This document shows positions 33,712 through 43,080 of a stretch of 64,000 nt of DNA, piece after piece. The translations under genes and the position numbers were made by a program. The notes beneath the pieces are model-generated. The model saw only the letters and a list, made by a program, of their open reading frames with translations, had not been told where the DNA came from and ran no database searches. Every line of letters begins with the position of its first letter. The stretch's first letter is position 1. This stretch comes from DATMGU01 sp035555315 (GTDB taxonomy: Bacteria; Pseudomonadota; Alphaproteobacteria; ATCC43930; CGMCC-115725): positions 62,001-126,000 of the forward strand of contig DATMGU010000010.1 in NCBI GenBank assembly GCA_035555315.1, given 5' to 3'.

Positions 33712-35080
33712 GGCGGGCCTGCGTGGCCAGCTCGTTCTGTGGCTCATGGGACCGATCATCTGCCTGACCATCACCATGGGTCTGTTCAGCTATGTCCAGG
33801 CCACGAGTGCCGTCGCCGCCGCTTACGACAATTCGCTCCATGGCTCGGCGCTCGCCATCGCCGAGCGCATCGGCATGATCGATGGCGAACTGGGGGTTGA
33901 CCTGCCGCATGTCGCCCTGGAAATGCTCGACAGCGATTCGCAGGATCGCGTCTATTACAAGGTCACCGATTCGTCCGGTACCGCGATCACCGGCTATCCC
34001 GACCTGCCCAATCCGCCGGCCACCGCGTCGATCGACGTGGTGCAGTTCTTCGATTCCGCCTATCGGGGTGAGCGGATTCGCCAGGTCGCGCTGAGGCGTC
34101 GCATCTTCGGTTCGCCCGGCGCCGGCATCGTCATCGTCCAAGTCGGCGAGACCCTGATCAAGCGATCGGTGCTGGAGGGGCGGATCCTGACGATCACCGT
34201 GGTGTTCCTGGCGGTACTCGTCATGTTCGCGCCGCTGGTCGTCTGGTTCGTGGTCGGCCACGGCTTGAGGTCGCTGCGCCAGTTGGAGCTGGCGCTGGCC
34301 GGCCGTGATCCGCGCGCGTTGCAGCCGGTCGGGTTTCTATCCGGCCCGCGCGAGGTGCGGCTGCTGGCCGAAGCCATCAACCATCTCATCGTTCGGCTCC
34401 GCCGCTCGATGGTTGGCATGGAGCGCTTCATCGCCGATGCGTCGCATCAACTGCGCACGCCGCTCGCCGCCGTCCAGACGCATGTCGAACTCTTGCTGCG
34501 GGGCACGATACCGGCGGCTTCCCGCGATAGTCTCACCCAAATCCTGCGCAGCGTGCGAAGCGCGACGCACCTCACCAATCAACTGCTTTTGCTGGCGCAA
34601 GCGGATCCAGGCGCCAACGATGTGTCCCGGTTCGAGCCCGTCGATCTGGTCGACTTCACATCGGACCTGGTCGCCGAATGGGTGCCTCGGGCACTCGACA
34701 AAAACGTCGATCTGGGGCTCGACAGCGATCCGCCGCCGCTGGTCGTTACCGCCAATCCACTGCTGTTGCGGGAGATGTTCGGCAACCTGCTCGACAATGC
34801 CATCCGGTATGTCGGCCCGCACGGTATCGTCACCATGCGCGTGACCGTGTCGAAGGGGGCGACATTCGTCACGGTCGAGGATGACGGTATTGGAATTCCG
34901 GCGAGCGACCATGCCCGGGTATTGGAGCGGTTTTACCGGGTTCCCGGAACCGCGGGAGAAGGCTCCGGGCTGGGTCTGGCGATCGTCAACGATATCGCCA
35001 GACTACACGGTGCCTCTCTCCATCTGGCGACGGGGCGAAGCGGCCGCGGTCTCGCCGCGACCGTGATCTTTCCGCCCTAG
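33698..35080 (+). CDS. Sensor histidine kinase (TctE type)
   Basis: A 460-residue inner-membrane kinase. Two membrane segments (about residues 11-30 and 165-190) flank a periplasmic 2CSK_N-like sensor region, the layout of tricarboxylate sensors such as TctE. A HAMP-like stretch precedes the HisKA dimerisation helix with phospho-accepting His in FIADASHQLRTPLAAV. HATPase motifs: N-box LLDNAIRYVG, G1 VEDDGIGIP, G2 GEGSGLGLAIV. The start ATG 33698 is the third copy of a tandem-repeated GCATGAGG element and is reached from the regulator through two mini-frames. Likely ligand: a di- or tricarboxylate. Confidence 0.92.
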   Translation: MRLGPAGLRGQLVLWLMGPIICLTITMGLFSYVQATSAVAAAYDNSLHGSALAIAERIGMIDGELGVDLPHVALEMLDSDSQDRVYYKVTDSSGTAITGYPDLPNPPATASIDVVQFFDSAYRGERIRQVALRRRIFGSPGAGIVIVQVGETLIKRSVLEGRILTITVVFLAVLVMFAPLVVWFVVGHGLRSLRQLELALAGRDPRALQPVGFLSGPREVRLLAEAINHLIVRLRRSMVGMERFIADASHQLRTPLAAVQTHVELLLRGTIPAASRDSLTQILRSVRSATHLTNQLLLLAQADPGANDVSRFEPVDLVDFTSDLVAEWVPRALDKNVDLGLDSDPPPLVVTANPLLLREMFGNLLDNAIRYVGPHGIVTMRVTVSKGATFVTVEDDGIGIPASDHARVLERFYRVPGTAGEGSGLGLAIVNDIARLHGASLHLATGRSGRGLAATVIFPP

Positions 35081-35083
35081 CCT

Positions 35084-36418
35084 CTACCGAAGTTGCGACA
35101 GGACGATCAATGACAGGGTCACGGTGATCGCCCCGCCGATGCGCGTCGCGATCTGGGCGAAGGGCATCAGTTGCATGCGATTGGCGGCGCTGAGGATGGC
35201 CACGTCGCCGGTACCGCCTTGCCCACTGTGACACGCATTCACGATCGCCACGTCGATCGGATACATCTTGAGCATGCGGGCGACCACGAAGCCGGTGGCC
35301 ATGAGAGCCGCGACGGTGGAGATGATCGTCACCAAATATGGCACCGTGAATGCCGCGACCAGCTTGTCCCATGGCGTTAAGGTGACGCCGATCGCGAACA
35401 GCAGCGGGTAGGTCACGGCGGTCTGGAAGAAGCGATAGAGCACGAAGGCGCCCTGCTGGAGGCTGGGTGAGGCGAGCTTGGTGAGCTTCAACACCACGGC
35501 CAGCACCAGCATCGACACCGGTGCCGGAAACCCGAACAGGCGCTGCGACATGACGCCTATGAGATAGAGCGTCACGGCGGTCACGCCGGCCGCCGCGATC
35601 GTGGCGACATCGGGCAGGGTGGTGGCGACTTCCTCGCCGGGTTCGATCCCGTCGCCGGCGCCTTCCTGCAGGCGGCCTTCGCCGGTCAGCGACGGGTACC
35701 GTTTGCCGACGAAGTTAAGCGTCCCGGCAAAGAGGATGGCGGTCAGGCTGCCCAGCATCACCGGCGGCAGGACCATGGCGAAAACATCGCCTTGCCCCTG
35801 ATGCAGGATTTCCGAATACCCGATCGAGAGGGGTATCGCCCCTTCGCCGACACCCCCGGCCATGATCGGGACGACGATGAAGAAGAAGGTGTGATAGGAC
35901 CCGAGACCAAAGGCGGTTCCGACCAGCGTGCCGACCAGGGCCGCGACCACCGATCCGAGCGCCAGGGGGATGAAAATCTTCACGAACCCCGCGATCAGAA
36001 CCGTGCGGTCCATCCCCAGAATGCTGCCGACGATGATCGAGGCGATGAACAGGTACAGAAAGTTGCTGACCTTGGTGAAGTCGGTCACCGAGGCGAGGAT
36101 CGAATCCGGCAGAAAGTGGTGGAAGGCCAGATACGACGGAATGAACGTCGCGAAGATCGCGGCGGCGCCGATATGCCGGATGAAGGGGAGGCGCTTGCCG
36201 ATTTCGGCGCAGGTGAAGCCGCCCATGGCCAGCAGGACCGTTGCCATCAGGATATCCGACGGCACCTTGCCGGTGACGACGAAGGCGGAGATCAAACCCA
36301 GCAAGATGACGAAGATCGGCAGGGGGATGATACCGATCCTGTAATCGACGATCCGCCACCAGCCATAGGGCCAGAAATCGCTGCGCTTCGGGGTCGACAC
36401 ACTCGTCGTGGTGCTCAT
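35084..36418 (-). CDS. 2-hydroxycarboxylate transporter (CitS/MleP family)
   Basis: Secondary carrier for citrate, malate or lactate coupled to Na+ or H+. Both re-entrant-loop motifs of the family are present: GGVGEGAIPLSIGYSEIL in the first half and CHSGQGGTGDVAILSAAN in the second. About eleven membrane segments. N-terminal WRIVDYRIGIIPLPIFVILL is also typical. 444 residues, normal length. AAAGG lies 8 bases before ATG 36418 on the minus strand. It converges on the TctE-type kinase with 3 bases between stops. The regulator pair plus this carrier plus the porin upstream suggest a carboxylate-uptake locus. Confidence 0.93.
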   Translation of the reverse strand: MSTTTSVSTPKRSDFWPYGWWRIVDYRIGIIPLPIFVILLGLISAFVVTGKVPSDILMATVLLAMGGFTCAEIGKRLPFIRHIGAAAIFATFIPSYLAFHHFLPDSILASVTDFTKVSNFLYLFIASIIVGSILGMDRTVLIAGFVKIFIPLALGSVVAALVGTLVGTAFGLGSYHTFFFIVVPIMAGGVGEGAIPLSIGYSEILHQGQGDVFAMVLPPVMLGSLTAILFAGTLNFVGKRYPSLTGEGRLQEGAGDGIEPGEEVATTLPDVATIAAAGVTAVTLYLIGVMSQRLFGFPAPVSMLVLAVVLKLTKLASPSLQQGAFVLYRFFQTAVTYPLLFAIGVTLTPWDKLVAAFTVPYLVTIISTVAALMATGFVVARMLKMYPIDVAIVNACHSGQGGTGDVAILSAANRMQLMPFAQIATRIGGAITVTLSLIVLSQLR

Positions 36419-36489
36419 GATGGGACCTTTGGACTTGTTGGTCGGCGCCGATTCGCTTGGCGCGATAGATCTGGTGGCGTGATAGGTCC

Positions 36490-36534
36490 GGCACCGCTCC
36501 TAGAGAGCCCGGGGGCTCACATGGAAGCGGTGCC
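36490..36534 (-). terminator. Large hairpin downstream of the porin gene
   Basis: GGCACCGCT (36490-36498) pairs with AGCGGTGCC (36526-36534), with an inner GAGCC/GGCTC stem. It begins 9 bases after the porin stop on the minus strand and precedes the carrier gene. No U-run follows, so it may be an attenuating or 3'-stabilising hairpin as much as a terminator. Confidence 0.5.
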
Positions 36535-36542
36535 AGGATGGC

Positions 36543-38039
36543 CTAGAACTTCCAGCGAACGCCGGTCGCGAATTCGACCTGGGACATGAAGCCGTTGGAC
36601 TGGCTCGCGCGGTAGCCACCATCCAGCTTCATGTAATCGCCGGCGATGTAGATGTCGGTGTTCTTGACCGGCCGGTAAAATACCGAGCCATAGACCGTCT
36701 GTTTGTTGCCGCTGCCGGCTTTGGTCGCGCCGGAGGCGTCCTGATAGGCGTTGAAGGTATAGCCGCTGCTGTTATAGCCGGCGTTGTGCGCCATCATGAT
36801 CTGATAGCCGAGTTCGTAGTCGAACTTGCCCGCCGGGGCGAATTTGACCGAGGTGGTGAAGGCATTGTCGCTTCTGGTGCCGATCACGCCCTGATCCGCA
36901 GTGTAGAAGAGGTAACCGGCATCCAAACGAAAGAGGCCCAGCTGATAATTGCCGCCGATGCCGACGGATTGGTGGCTCTTGCCGGTTTTCGTGGTTCCGG
37001 ACTGTTCGTCGGAGTGGTTGTAGAAAACCGACGCGTTGAAATCACCGGCGTTATAGGCAAGTGCCGCCGCCTGCGCGCTGCCGACCGTGAGACCACCGCC
37101 GGCCACGCCGCCCAGGCGATAGGCGGCGCCGAGCGTGAGGCCGTCGTCGAATGCCTTCTTGTAGACGATGCCGTTATCGTAACGGGTATCGCCATTCTTT
37201 CCGCCGCCCGAGTAGAAGATCAACTGCTTGAAGTTGTTGACGTTGGTATAGCCGCCTTCGTTCAACGTCACGTTGGCTGTGCCATAGGGATCGCCGTAGA
37301 TCTGCGAGAAGTCGCGGGGCAGGGTGTTCTGCCGGCCGAAGGTGAGTTTGCCGTAAGTCGGGCTTTGGAAGCCGAGCCAGGCATCGCGGTTGAACAGCAC
37401 GCCGGCTGTATCCATGCTGCCCGTCGGCAGTTCGAACTCGCTTTCCAACTTGCCGATGATCTCGAGCTTGCTGTCGGCATCCAACGTCTGCCGACCGTCG
37501 ATGCCCCAGCGATTGCCGCTGAACCAGGACACCTGATACCCAGTGGTCCGATCGCCCTTTGTGTCGGAGTTGCTGATCGTGCTGATCGTGGCTTCCAGCA
37601 AGCCGTAAAGGGAAACGCTGGTGCCGGAGGTCTCGAGAATTCGTACCGGCTCGCCCTTCTTGAGATCGTCGACCGGGCCGGGCAGGAACCCGGTTGCGGT
37701 GGGTTGGGCGGCGGCCTGGGCCGTGATGGTCGTCGGCTGTGCCGCGGTCTTCGCTTGTGCCTGCGCCAGGGCTTGGGCCTGAGCCTGAGTTTTCGCCTGA
37801 GCATCGTCAGCCGCGGCCTGAGCTTTCGCCGCCGAAGCCGCCGCCTGGCTGGCCGCCGCCGTTCCCTTGGCCTGGGAGGCCGCGACGGCCGATTGTTTGC
37901 GTTCCAATTGATCGAGGCGCGCGCGCAGCAAGGCGATTTCCGCCTTTAGATCGTCGACGTCGCTTGCCGAAGCCGGGCCGCAGCCCAAGGCGATGATCGC
38001 CGTCCCGATGAGCAATGATGCAGTAAACTTCTTAAGCAC
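36543..38039 (-). CDS. Outer-membrane porin with coiled-coil/Ala-Gln N-terminal region
   Basis: A trimeric-type general porin. Start GTG 38039 (preceded by GAGAGGGGGG) gives signal peptide MLKKFTASLLIGTAIIALG ending in PASA. Then a short coiled coil (VDDLKAEIALLRARLDQLER), a ~50-residue Ala/Gln/Lys low-complexity stretch, and a beta-barrel with aromatic-girdle features (NRWGIDGRQTL, DAWLGFQSPTYGKLTFGRQ, ending FATGVRWKF with terminal Phe for BAM recognition). 498 residues. The coiled-coil prefix resembles SLH/coiled-coil porins that reach the peptidoglycan. It lies upstream of the carboxylate carrier in the same direction. Confidence 0.9.
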   Translation of the reverse strand: MLKKFTASLLIGTAIIALGCGPASASDVDDLKAEIALLRARLDQLERKQSAVAASQAKGTAAASQAAASAAKAQAAADDAQAKTQAQAQALAQAQAKTAAQPTTITAQAAAQPTATGFLPGPVDDLKKGEPVRILETSGTSVSLYGLLEATISTISNSDTKGDRTTGYQVSWFSGNRWGIDGRQTLDADSKLEIIGKLESEFELPTGSMDTAGVLFNRDAWLGFQSPTYGKLTFGRQNTLPRDFSQIYGDPYGTANVTLNEGGYTNVNNFKQLIFYSGGGKNGDTRYDNGIVYKKAFDDGLTLGAAYRLGGVAGGGLTVGSAQAAALAYNAGDFNASVFYNHSDEQSGTTKTGKSHQSVGIGGNYQLGLFRLDAGYLFYTADQGVIGTRSDNAFTTSVKFAPAGKFDYELGYQIMMAHNAGYNSSGYTFNAYQDASGATKAGSGNKQTVYGSVFYRPVKNTDIYIAGDYMKLDGGYRASQSNGFMSQVEFATGVRWKF

Positions 38040-38242
38040 AGTATCCCCCCTCTCATACCCATTGCTCCCCTGGGCCGGCGCCTCATGAAGACGGTCGGAT
38101 GTGGGGACAATCACGCTGACCGCGGTTCCAGCCCGCAGCTCGATGGGGGGATGCTAAGGCGCTTAAGCTTTCATCAACCTTTCGGGAATGAGTGACGACT
38201 CGGGCTTTTGGACGAACTCGGCGACGGGGTTGGATCGCCGGG

Positions 38243-39034
38243 CTAGATCGACCGTATCGCGCCGCCATCGATGCGGATCAGCGAGCCGGTGACATAGCCG
38301 GCCTTGGTCGATGCCAGAAACGCCGCTACCGCGCCGAATTCCTCGATCGTGCCGTAACGGCCGACCGGGATGGTCCCTCTGGCTTCCTCGGCGACCTGCT
38401 CGACGGATTTCTTCTGGCGATCGGCGACGACTCGGTCCAGCTCTTCCACCCGCTCGGTGTGGATGCGGCCCGGCAGCAGCATGTTGACCGTGACGCCGTC
38501 GCCGGCGACCTCGCCCGCGAGAGTCTTCGACCAGCCGACCAGCGCCGAGCGCAGGGTATTGGACATGCCGATGGTCGGGATCGGCTGGATGACGCCGGAG
38601 GAGGCAACGGTCAGGACGCGGCCCCATTTCCGGGCGCGCATGGCGGGCAGGGCGAGGTCGGTGAGGCCGATGATCGACAGCACCATGGCTTCGAACTGCT
38701 TGCGCCAGAGCGCGGGGTCGATCCCCGCGGCACCGCTCGGCGGCGGCCCACCCGAATTATTGATCAGGATATCGACGCCGCCGAGCTTCGCCACCACGTC
38801 TTGAAAAGCGGTCTCGATCGATCCGGCGGTGCCGAGATCGCCGGCGACACCGACGATCGTGCTCGCAGGGGCGCCCCGGCCGATTTCGGCGGCGGCCGCG
38901 TCCAAGGCGGCCTGGTTGCGCGAGACCAGGGCGACGGAGGCACCCTCCGCCGCCAGAGCCTGGGCGATGCCGCGACCGATGCCGCGACCGCCGCCCATCA
39001 CCAATGCCCGCTTGCCGGTCAATCCCAGATCCAT
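38243..39034 (-). CDS. SDR family oxidoreductase lacking the canonical Tyr
   Basis: Short-chain dehydrogenase/reductase of 263 residues. The cofactor loop ALVMGGGRGIGRGIAQAL, the NNSGGPP motif and the C-terminal PGRIHTERV and TGSLIRIDGGAIRSI segments are typical. The expected catalytic YxxxK reads SNTLRSALVGWSKTLAGE: Lys is present but no Tyr four residues before it. This variant recurs in a recognised SDR subgroup annotated as FabG-like. ATG 39034 is the start; the ORF runs further upstream into the neighbouring gene's shadow. It follows the DHDPS-family gene by 46 bases, likely one operon. Confidence 0.88.
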   Translation of the reverse strand: MDLGLTGKRALVMGGGRGIGRGIAQALAAEGASVALVSRNQAALDAAAAEIGRGAPASTIVGVAGDLGTAGSIETAFQDVVAKLGGVDILINNSGGPPPSGAAGIDPALWRKQFEAMVLSIIGLTDLALPAMRARKWGRVLTVASSGVIQPIPTIGMSNTLRSALVGWSKTLAGEVAGDGVTVNMLLPGRIHTERVEELDRVVADRQKKSVEQVAEEARGTIPVGRYGTIEEFGAVAAFLASTKAGYVTGSLIRIDGGAIRSI

Positions 39035-39080
39035 GATGGCGTCCTTATTCTTTGTTGTCAGATGCTTCGTCGCCGGGGGT

Positions 39081-40010
39081 TCAGAGCCGAGCGCGCTTGG
39101 CCCGCTCCAGCCGGTCGAGCAGAGCCGTAAGCTCGGCATGATCGTCGGCATCGAGCGCTGGGCCGGGCGCGCGGACCTTGGCCGAGGCGATGATGCCGCG
39201 CCGCCGCAGCGTCTCCTTGCGGATGGCAAGGCCGAGGCCGAGCTGCTGCTCGTGGCGGATAACAGGCAGATAGAGATCGAACAGATCCTCCGCCCCTTCC
39301 GGATCGCCGGCCTGGAAACGGCGGACGACCTCGACCAGCATTTCCGGGAACGCGAAGCCGGTATTGGCGCCATCGACGCCGCGACGCAGTTCCTGCGGCA
39401 GGTGCAGCCCGCCATTGCCGACCAGGATCGACACCCGGCGACGGTTGCCCGCCGCCTCGTCGCGCCGCAGCGCGGAGACCTTGCGCAGGCCCGGCGACTC
39501 CTCGTGCTTCATTATCTTGAAGCTGGGGAAATCATGGAACATCCGATTGACCAGGGTCGGCGACATATAGACCTGGGTGGTCTGCGGGTAATCCTGCAGC
39601 ACCACCGGAATCTCGCCCAACTCGCGCGCGACGGCGGCAAAATAGCCGTAGATCTGCTCCTCGGTCCGCAGGCCGGGGATCGGCGCCACCATGACGCCAC
39701 CGGCACCCATGGCCATGACCCGGCGGGCGAGATCGCCCAATTGTCCCAGGCCCGGATTGCTGACGCCGACGATGACCGGCACGCGGCCGTCGATGCGATC
39801 GAGCACCCGTTTGGCAAAGGCGTTGGTTTCCTCGCCGCTGAGCTTCGGCGCCTCGCCCAGGATACCCAGGATGGTAATGCCGTCGACGCCGGCCTCCAGG
39901 TAACTGTCCATCAGCCGGTCGGTCGACGGCCAGTCGATGTCCCCGGTATCGGTGAAAGGCGTGGCGGAGATTATGTAGACGCCTCGGGCGGTCTCGTCGA
40001 TCAACGGCAT
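39081..40010 (-). CDS. Dihydrodipicolinate synthase family aldolase/hydratase
   Basis: Class I (Schiff-base) TIM-barrel lyase of 309 residues. Candidate Schiff-base Lys in SFKIMKHEESPG and Tyr in VVLQDYPQTTQVYM are present. The GTTGE motif of true DapA is changed to GILGEAPKLSGEE, so it is unlikely to be lysine-pathway DHDPS; relatives act on 2-oxo acids, sialic acid or aromatic hydratase-aldolase substrates. ATG 40010 is preferred over the in-frame ATG 40076. With the downstream SDR it may form a small catabolic pair. It is divergent from the MFS gene. Confidence 0.87.
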   Translation of the reverse strand: MPLIDETARGVYIISATPFTDTGDIDWPSTDRLMDSYLEAGVDGITILGILGEAPKLSGEETNAFAKRVLDRIDGRVPVIVGVSNPGLGQLGDLARRVMAMGAGGVMVAPIPGLRTEEQIYGYFAAVARELGEIPVVLQDYPQTTQVYMSPTLVNRMFHDFPSFKIMKHEESPGLRKVSALRRDEAAGNRRRVSILVGNGGLHLPQELRRGVDGANTGFAFPEMLVEVVRRFQAGDPEGAEDLFDLYLPVIRHEQQLGLGLAIRKETLRRRGIIASAKVRAPGPALDADDHAELTALLDRLERAKRARL

Positions 40011-40126
40011 GGCGAACAGGTCCTTGGACGGGTAGGGATATGCCGCACTATGGCCGGGCGGAGCGTCCGGCCGCAAGGTTTGGATGCCGATCGGGTCCGA
40101 CGCGGTGTTGTCAGGGGAGTGTGAGA

Positions 40127-41458
40127 ATGCCGGAGAGGAAGCGGCTGCTGACCGATCGGCGATTCCTGCCGTATTTCCTGACCCAGGCGATCGCGGCGTT
40201 CAACGACAATGTCTTCAAAAACGCGGTCATCCTGTTGATCGTGTTCAGCTCGGCCGCCCCTGACCTTTTGGTCAATCTCTGCGCCGGCGCGTTTATCCTG
40301 CCATTCTTTTTCGCCTCGGCGACGGCGGGGCAGGTGGCCGAACGCATGCCCAAGGCGCGGTTGATCCGCTGGCTGAAACTGTCCGAGGTCGCGATCATGG
40401 CGCTGGGGGCGGTCGCCCTGGCGTGGCATGCGATGGCCATCGCCGTCGTCGTGCTCTTCCTGGCCGGCGTCCAAGCGGCCTTCTTCGGGCCGGTCAAATT
40501 CAGCCTGCTGCCCCAGGCTCTGCGCGACGACGAGCTGGTCGAGGCGAATGCGCTGATCGAGATGGCGACGTTTCTGGCGATCTTGCTGGGGACCATCACC
40601 GGCGCGGTGCTGGTTGCCGGGGCGGGCGGGCCGGTGCGGGTGGGTGTCGTTATGGTGGCGATCGCCGTGCTGGGCTATCTCACCAGCCGTGCCATTCCGA
40701 CGTTGCCGCCGGTCATGCCGAGCCTGCGCGTCGACTGGAACCCGCTACCGGAGATGCTGCGGCTGGCCCGCCTGACCGTGCGGGAGCGATCGGTCGGGAT
40801 CGCGATTTTCGGCGTCTCGTGGTTCTGGCTGCTCGGCGCCACCTATCTCACCCAATTGCCGAGCTTTACGCGCGGTATCCTGGGTGGGGACGAGCATGTC
40901 GTGACCCTCTTGCTGGCGGTTTTTTCGGTCGGCATCGGTCTGGGCTCCCTGTTATGTGCCCGCTGGTCGCGCGGCCGGTTGGAGCCGGGCCTGGTGCTGA
41001 TCGGCGCGCTGGGCATCAGTGTGTTCGGCGGGCACTTGGCGATCGCTCAATCGGCGCCGTGGCAGGGAGGCACTCTGCGTGGCGCTGTCGCGTTCGTCGC
41101 CGATCCGGCGAGCTGGCTGGTTATTGCCGACCTCGTCATGATCGGCGCTTTCGGTGGGCTTTACGTGGTGCCGCTGCAGGCCCTGGTGCAATTGCGGACC
41201 GAGCCCACCTTCCGATCGCGCATCATCGCCGCGAACAATATCTGGAATGCCCTGTTCCTGGTCGGCTCCGCGGTGCTGGCGGGGATTCTGCTCGGCCCGG
41301 TCGGCCTGCGTATTCCCGCTCTATTTGGCGTGCTGGCGATACTCAATCTCATGGTCGCGGGCGCCCTCGCCGGGAGCCTGCCCGAATTCGTCTATCGAAC
41401 GAAGGTCCTGCTGGGCAGGGGCAAGTCGTCGTCGCCCTTCGGCGGTTCCGGCTCGTGA
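40127..41458 (+). CDS. LplT-like MFS transporter
   Basis: Major-facilitator protein of 443 residues and about 12 membrane segments. The opening RRFLPYFLTQAIAAFNDNVFKNAVIL is the signature of the LplT group, which flips lysophospholipids across the inner membrane; FFGPVKFSLLPQAL and ELVEANALIEM also match. In many relatives it is followed by, or fused to, an acyltransferase/acyl-ACP synthetase; neither is present here. ATG 40127 has AGGGGAG upstream. Its 3' end overlaps the convergent histidine kinase gene by 67 bases. Confidence 0.9.
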   Translation: MPERKRLLTDRRFLPYFLTQAIAAFNDNVFKNAVILLIVFSSAAPDLLVNLCAGAFILPFFFASATAGQVAERMPKARLIRWLKLSEVAIMALGAVALAWHAMAIAVVVLFLAGVQAAFFGPVKFSLLPQALRDDELVEANALIEMATFLAILLGTITGAVLVAGAGGPVRVGVVMVAIAVLGYLTSRAIPTLPPVMPSLRVDWNPLPEMLRLARLTVRERSVGIAIFGVSWFWLLGATYLTQLPSFTRGILGGDEHVVTLLLAVFSVGIGLGSLLCARWSRGRLEPGLVLIGALGISVFGGHLAIAQSAPWQGGTLRGAVAFVADPASWLVIADLVMIGAFGGLYVVPLQALVQLRTEPTFRSRIIAANNIWNALFLVGSAVLAGILLGPVGLRIPALFGVLAILNLMVAGALAGSLPEFVYRTKVLLGRGKSSSPFGGSGS

Positions 41459-42870
41459 GCGGGTGACGGCTTCATCGACAGCATACGGGCCTTGGGCAGG
41501 CGGATGGTTACCAGGGTGCCGACGCCTTCCTGGCTGGTGATTTCCAACTCGCCGCCATGCAGCGTCACCAGGCTTCGCACGATCGGCAAACCGAGACCGG
41601 TGCCGCCATCGCCGCTGAGATACGCATTGCTGGCACGGTGATAATTGCCCAGGATTCCGCCCATATCCGCTTCCGGTATGCCGATTCCCGTATCGCGCAC
41701 CTGGATGAGTGGGGCGCCGCGGGCGGACAGGCCGATGACGACGTCGATCCGTCCATCCATGCGCGTGAATTTGACGGCGTTGCTGAGCAGGTTGAGGAAG
41801 ATCTGCCGGATGGCCCGTTCGTCGGCGAAGACGAGGGGCATCTGCTTCGCGTCGATCGACAGCATGATACCCTTCTGTTGGGCGAGATCGCGGACCAGAC
41901 GAAACGCCTGCTCGCCGACCGCGACCAGATCGACGGAAACTTCATCGAGGACGTATTTGCCGGCCTCGACCTTGGCGCTATCGAGGATATCGCTGATCAG
42001 CGACAGCAGGTGGTTGGCGCTGCTGTGGATATCCCTGGCGTATTCCTCATATTTCATCGAGCCGAGCGGCCCGAAATAGCCGTGCGCCATGACCTCGGAA
42101 AAGCCGATGATGGCGTTGAGCGGCGTGCGCAATTCATGGCTCATCGTCGCCAGGAAATCCGATTTTGCCCGGCTCGCCAGTTCGGTGCGGGCGGTCGCCT
42201 CCATCAGTTCTTGAGTCAGGCGGTCCTTGTCGTAATTGACCATCAGCCCGTGAATGATTTTGCGATGGGTGGTGCGAGTGGTCAGATAGAGATGCGCCGC
42301 GTAGACGAGGATCAACGCCCCGATCGTCAGATAATTACCGTCCGCGCGCAGACCGCAGCCGACCGCCAGCGGAAGTATCGCCGTCAGGATGAAGCTGTTC
42401 ACCGTCGGCGGATGGGCAGCGTAGGTCGTGGCGAGGGCGCCGCCCAGGACGGTTACCCCGAAAATCGTCAGCATATGCTGCGACGGGTCGGGCAATTGCA
42501 GCAAGAACAGCGCTGTGACACCCCAGGCGATGCCCGAAAGGGTTATCGCGGCGGAGTAAAGCCGCACCCATCGCGCGGCCCGCTCGGCGGTTGGTCTGAC
42601 GCGGTGGTAGAGATGCCCGATCGCCAGACGCGCAGCCAACAGGATGAACAGCAGGCTGGTCCAGCCGACCGTCAAGCTCAACGGCAGCTGTTGCCAGAGC
42701 ACGATCGGCAGGGCGAGGGTAATCGCGTATGTCAGGAACATCGGCGTCCTCGACATGTAAAGTATGTCGACAAGCTGCCGGCGGACCTCGGGCGGCAAAT
42801 GTTTGTTCGGCACGCTCTCGGTCGGCGCGGATGAGAATGTGACCGGCTTCACCAGACGGTCATCCGGCAT
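41392..42870 (-). CDS. Orphan membrane sensor histidine kinase (PleC/DivJ-like core)
   Basis: 492 residues. The N-terminal half has about six hydrophobic segments (from LTYAITLALPIVLW to LTIGALILVYAAHLYL), a multi-pass sensor module. The kinase core has HisKA with KSDFLATMSHELRTPLNAI, N-box FLNLLSNAVKFT, G1 VRDTGIGIPEADM and G2 DGGTGLGLPIV. The H-box style is that of PleC/DivJ kinases, so DivK (17168) is a conceivable target, but this is inference. No response regulator is adjacent. ATG 42870 (MPDDRLVKPV) is preferred to the ORF start at 43008. Confidence 0.9.
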   Translation of the reverse strand: MPDDRLVKPVTFSSAPTESVPNKHLPPEVRRQLVDILYMSRTPMFLTYAITLALPIVLWQQLPLSLTVGWTSLLFILLAARLAIGHLYHRVRPTAERAARWVRLYSAAITLSGIAWGVTALFLLQLPDPSQHMLTIFGVTVLGGALATTYAAHPPTVNSFILTAILPLAVGCGLRADGNYLTIGALILVYAAHLYLTTRTTHRKIIHGLMVNYDKDRLTQELMEATARTELASRAKSDFLATMSHELRTPLNAIIGFSEVMAHGYFGPLGSMKYEEYARDIHSSANHLLSLISDILDSAKVEAGKYVLDEVSVDLVAVGEQAFRLVRDLAQQKGIMLSIDAKQMPLVFADERAIRQIFLNLLSNAVKFTRMDGRIDVVIGLSARGAPLIQVRDTGIGIPEADMGGILGNYHRASNAYLSGDGGTGLGLPIVRSLVTLHGGELEITSQEGVGTLVTIRLPKARMLSMKPSPAHEPEPPKGDDDLPLPSRTFVR

Positions 42871-43051
42871 CCGAGGCTGATCCAGAGCCGGGGGGCAACG
42901 GGTAAAGGCGATGGAGCTTCGCGAGATCGACCGATATCCACCGCTGTAACAAAGATGATCAACATGCCCCGCCGTTTTATCGAAGTTAATAACGGTGCGT
43001 TGATCCACCGGTCTTATCGTCTCAACCCCCCGATCTTTCTTAGCTCTGGAA

Positions 43052-43071
43052 TGGTTACTAAAGTGTAACCA
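43052..43071. promoter_or_regulatory. 7-bp inverted repeat between two leftward genes
   Basis: TGGTTAC (43052-43058) and GTAACCA (43065-43071) with a 6-base AT-rich spacer. It lies 10 bases beyond the stop of the small membrane protein gene and about 180 bases upstream of the histidine kinase start, so it could be an operator of the kinase gene or a 3' structure. Confidence 0.4.
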
Positions 43072-43080
43072 CGAGGCCGT

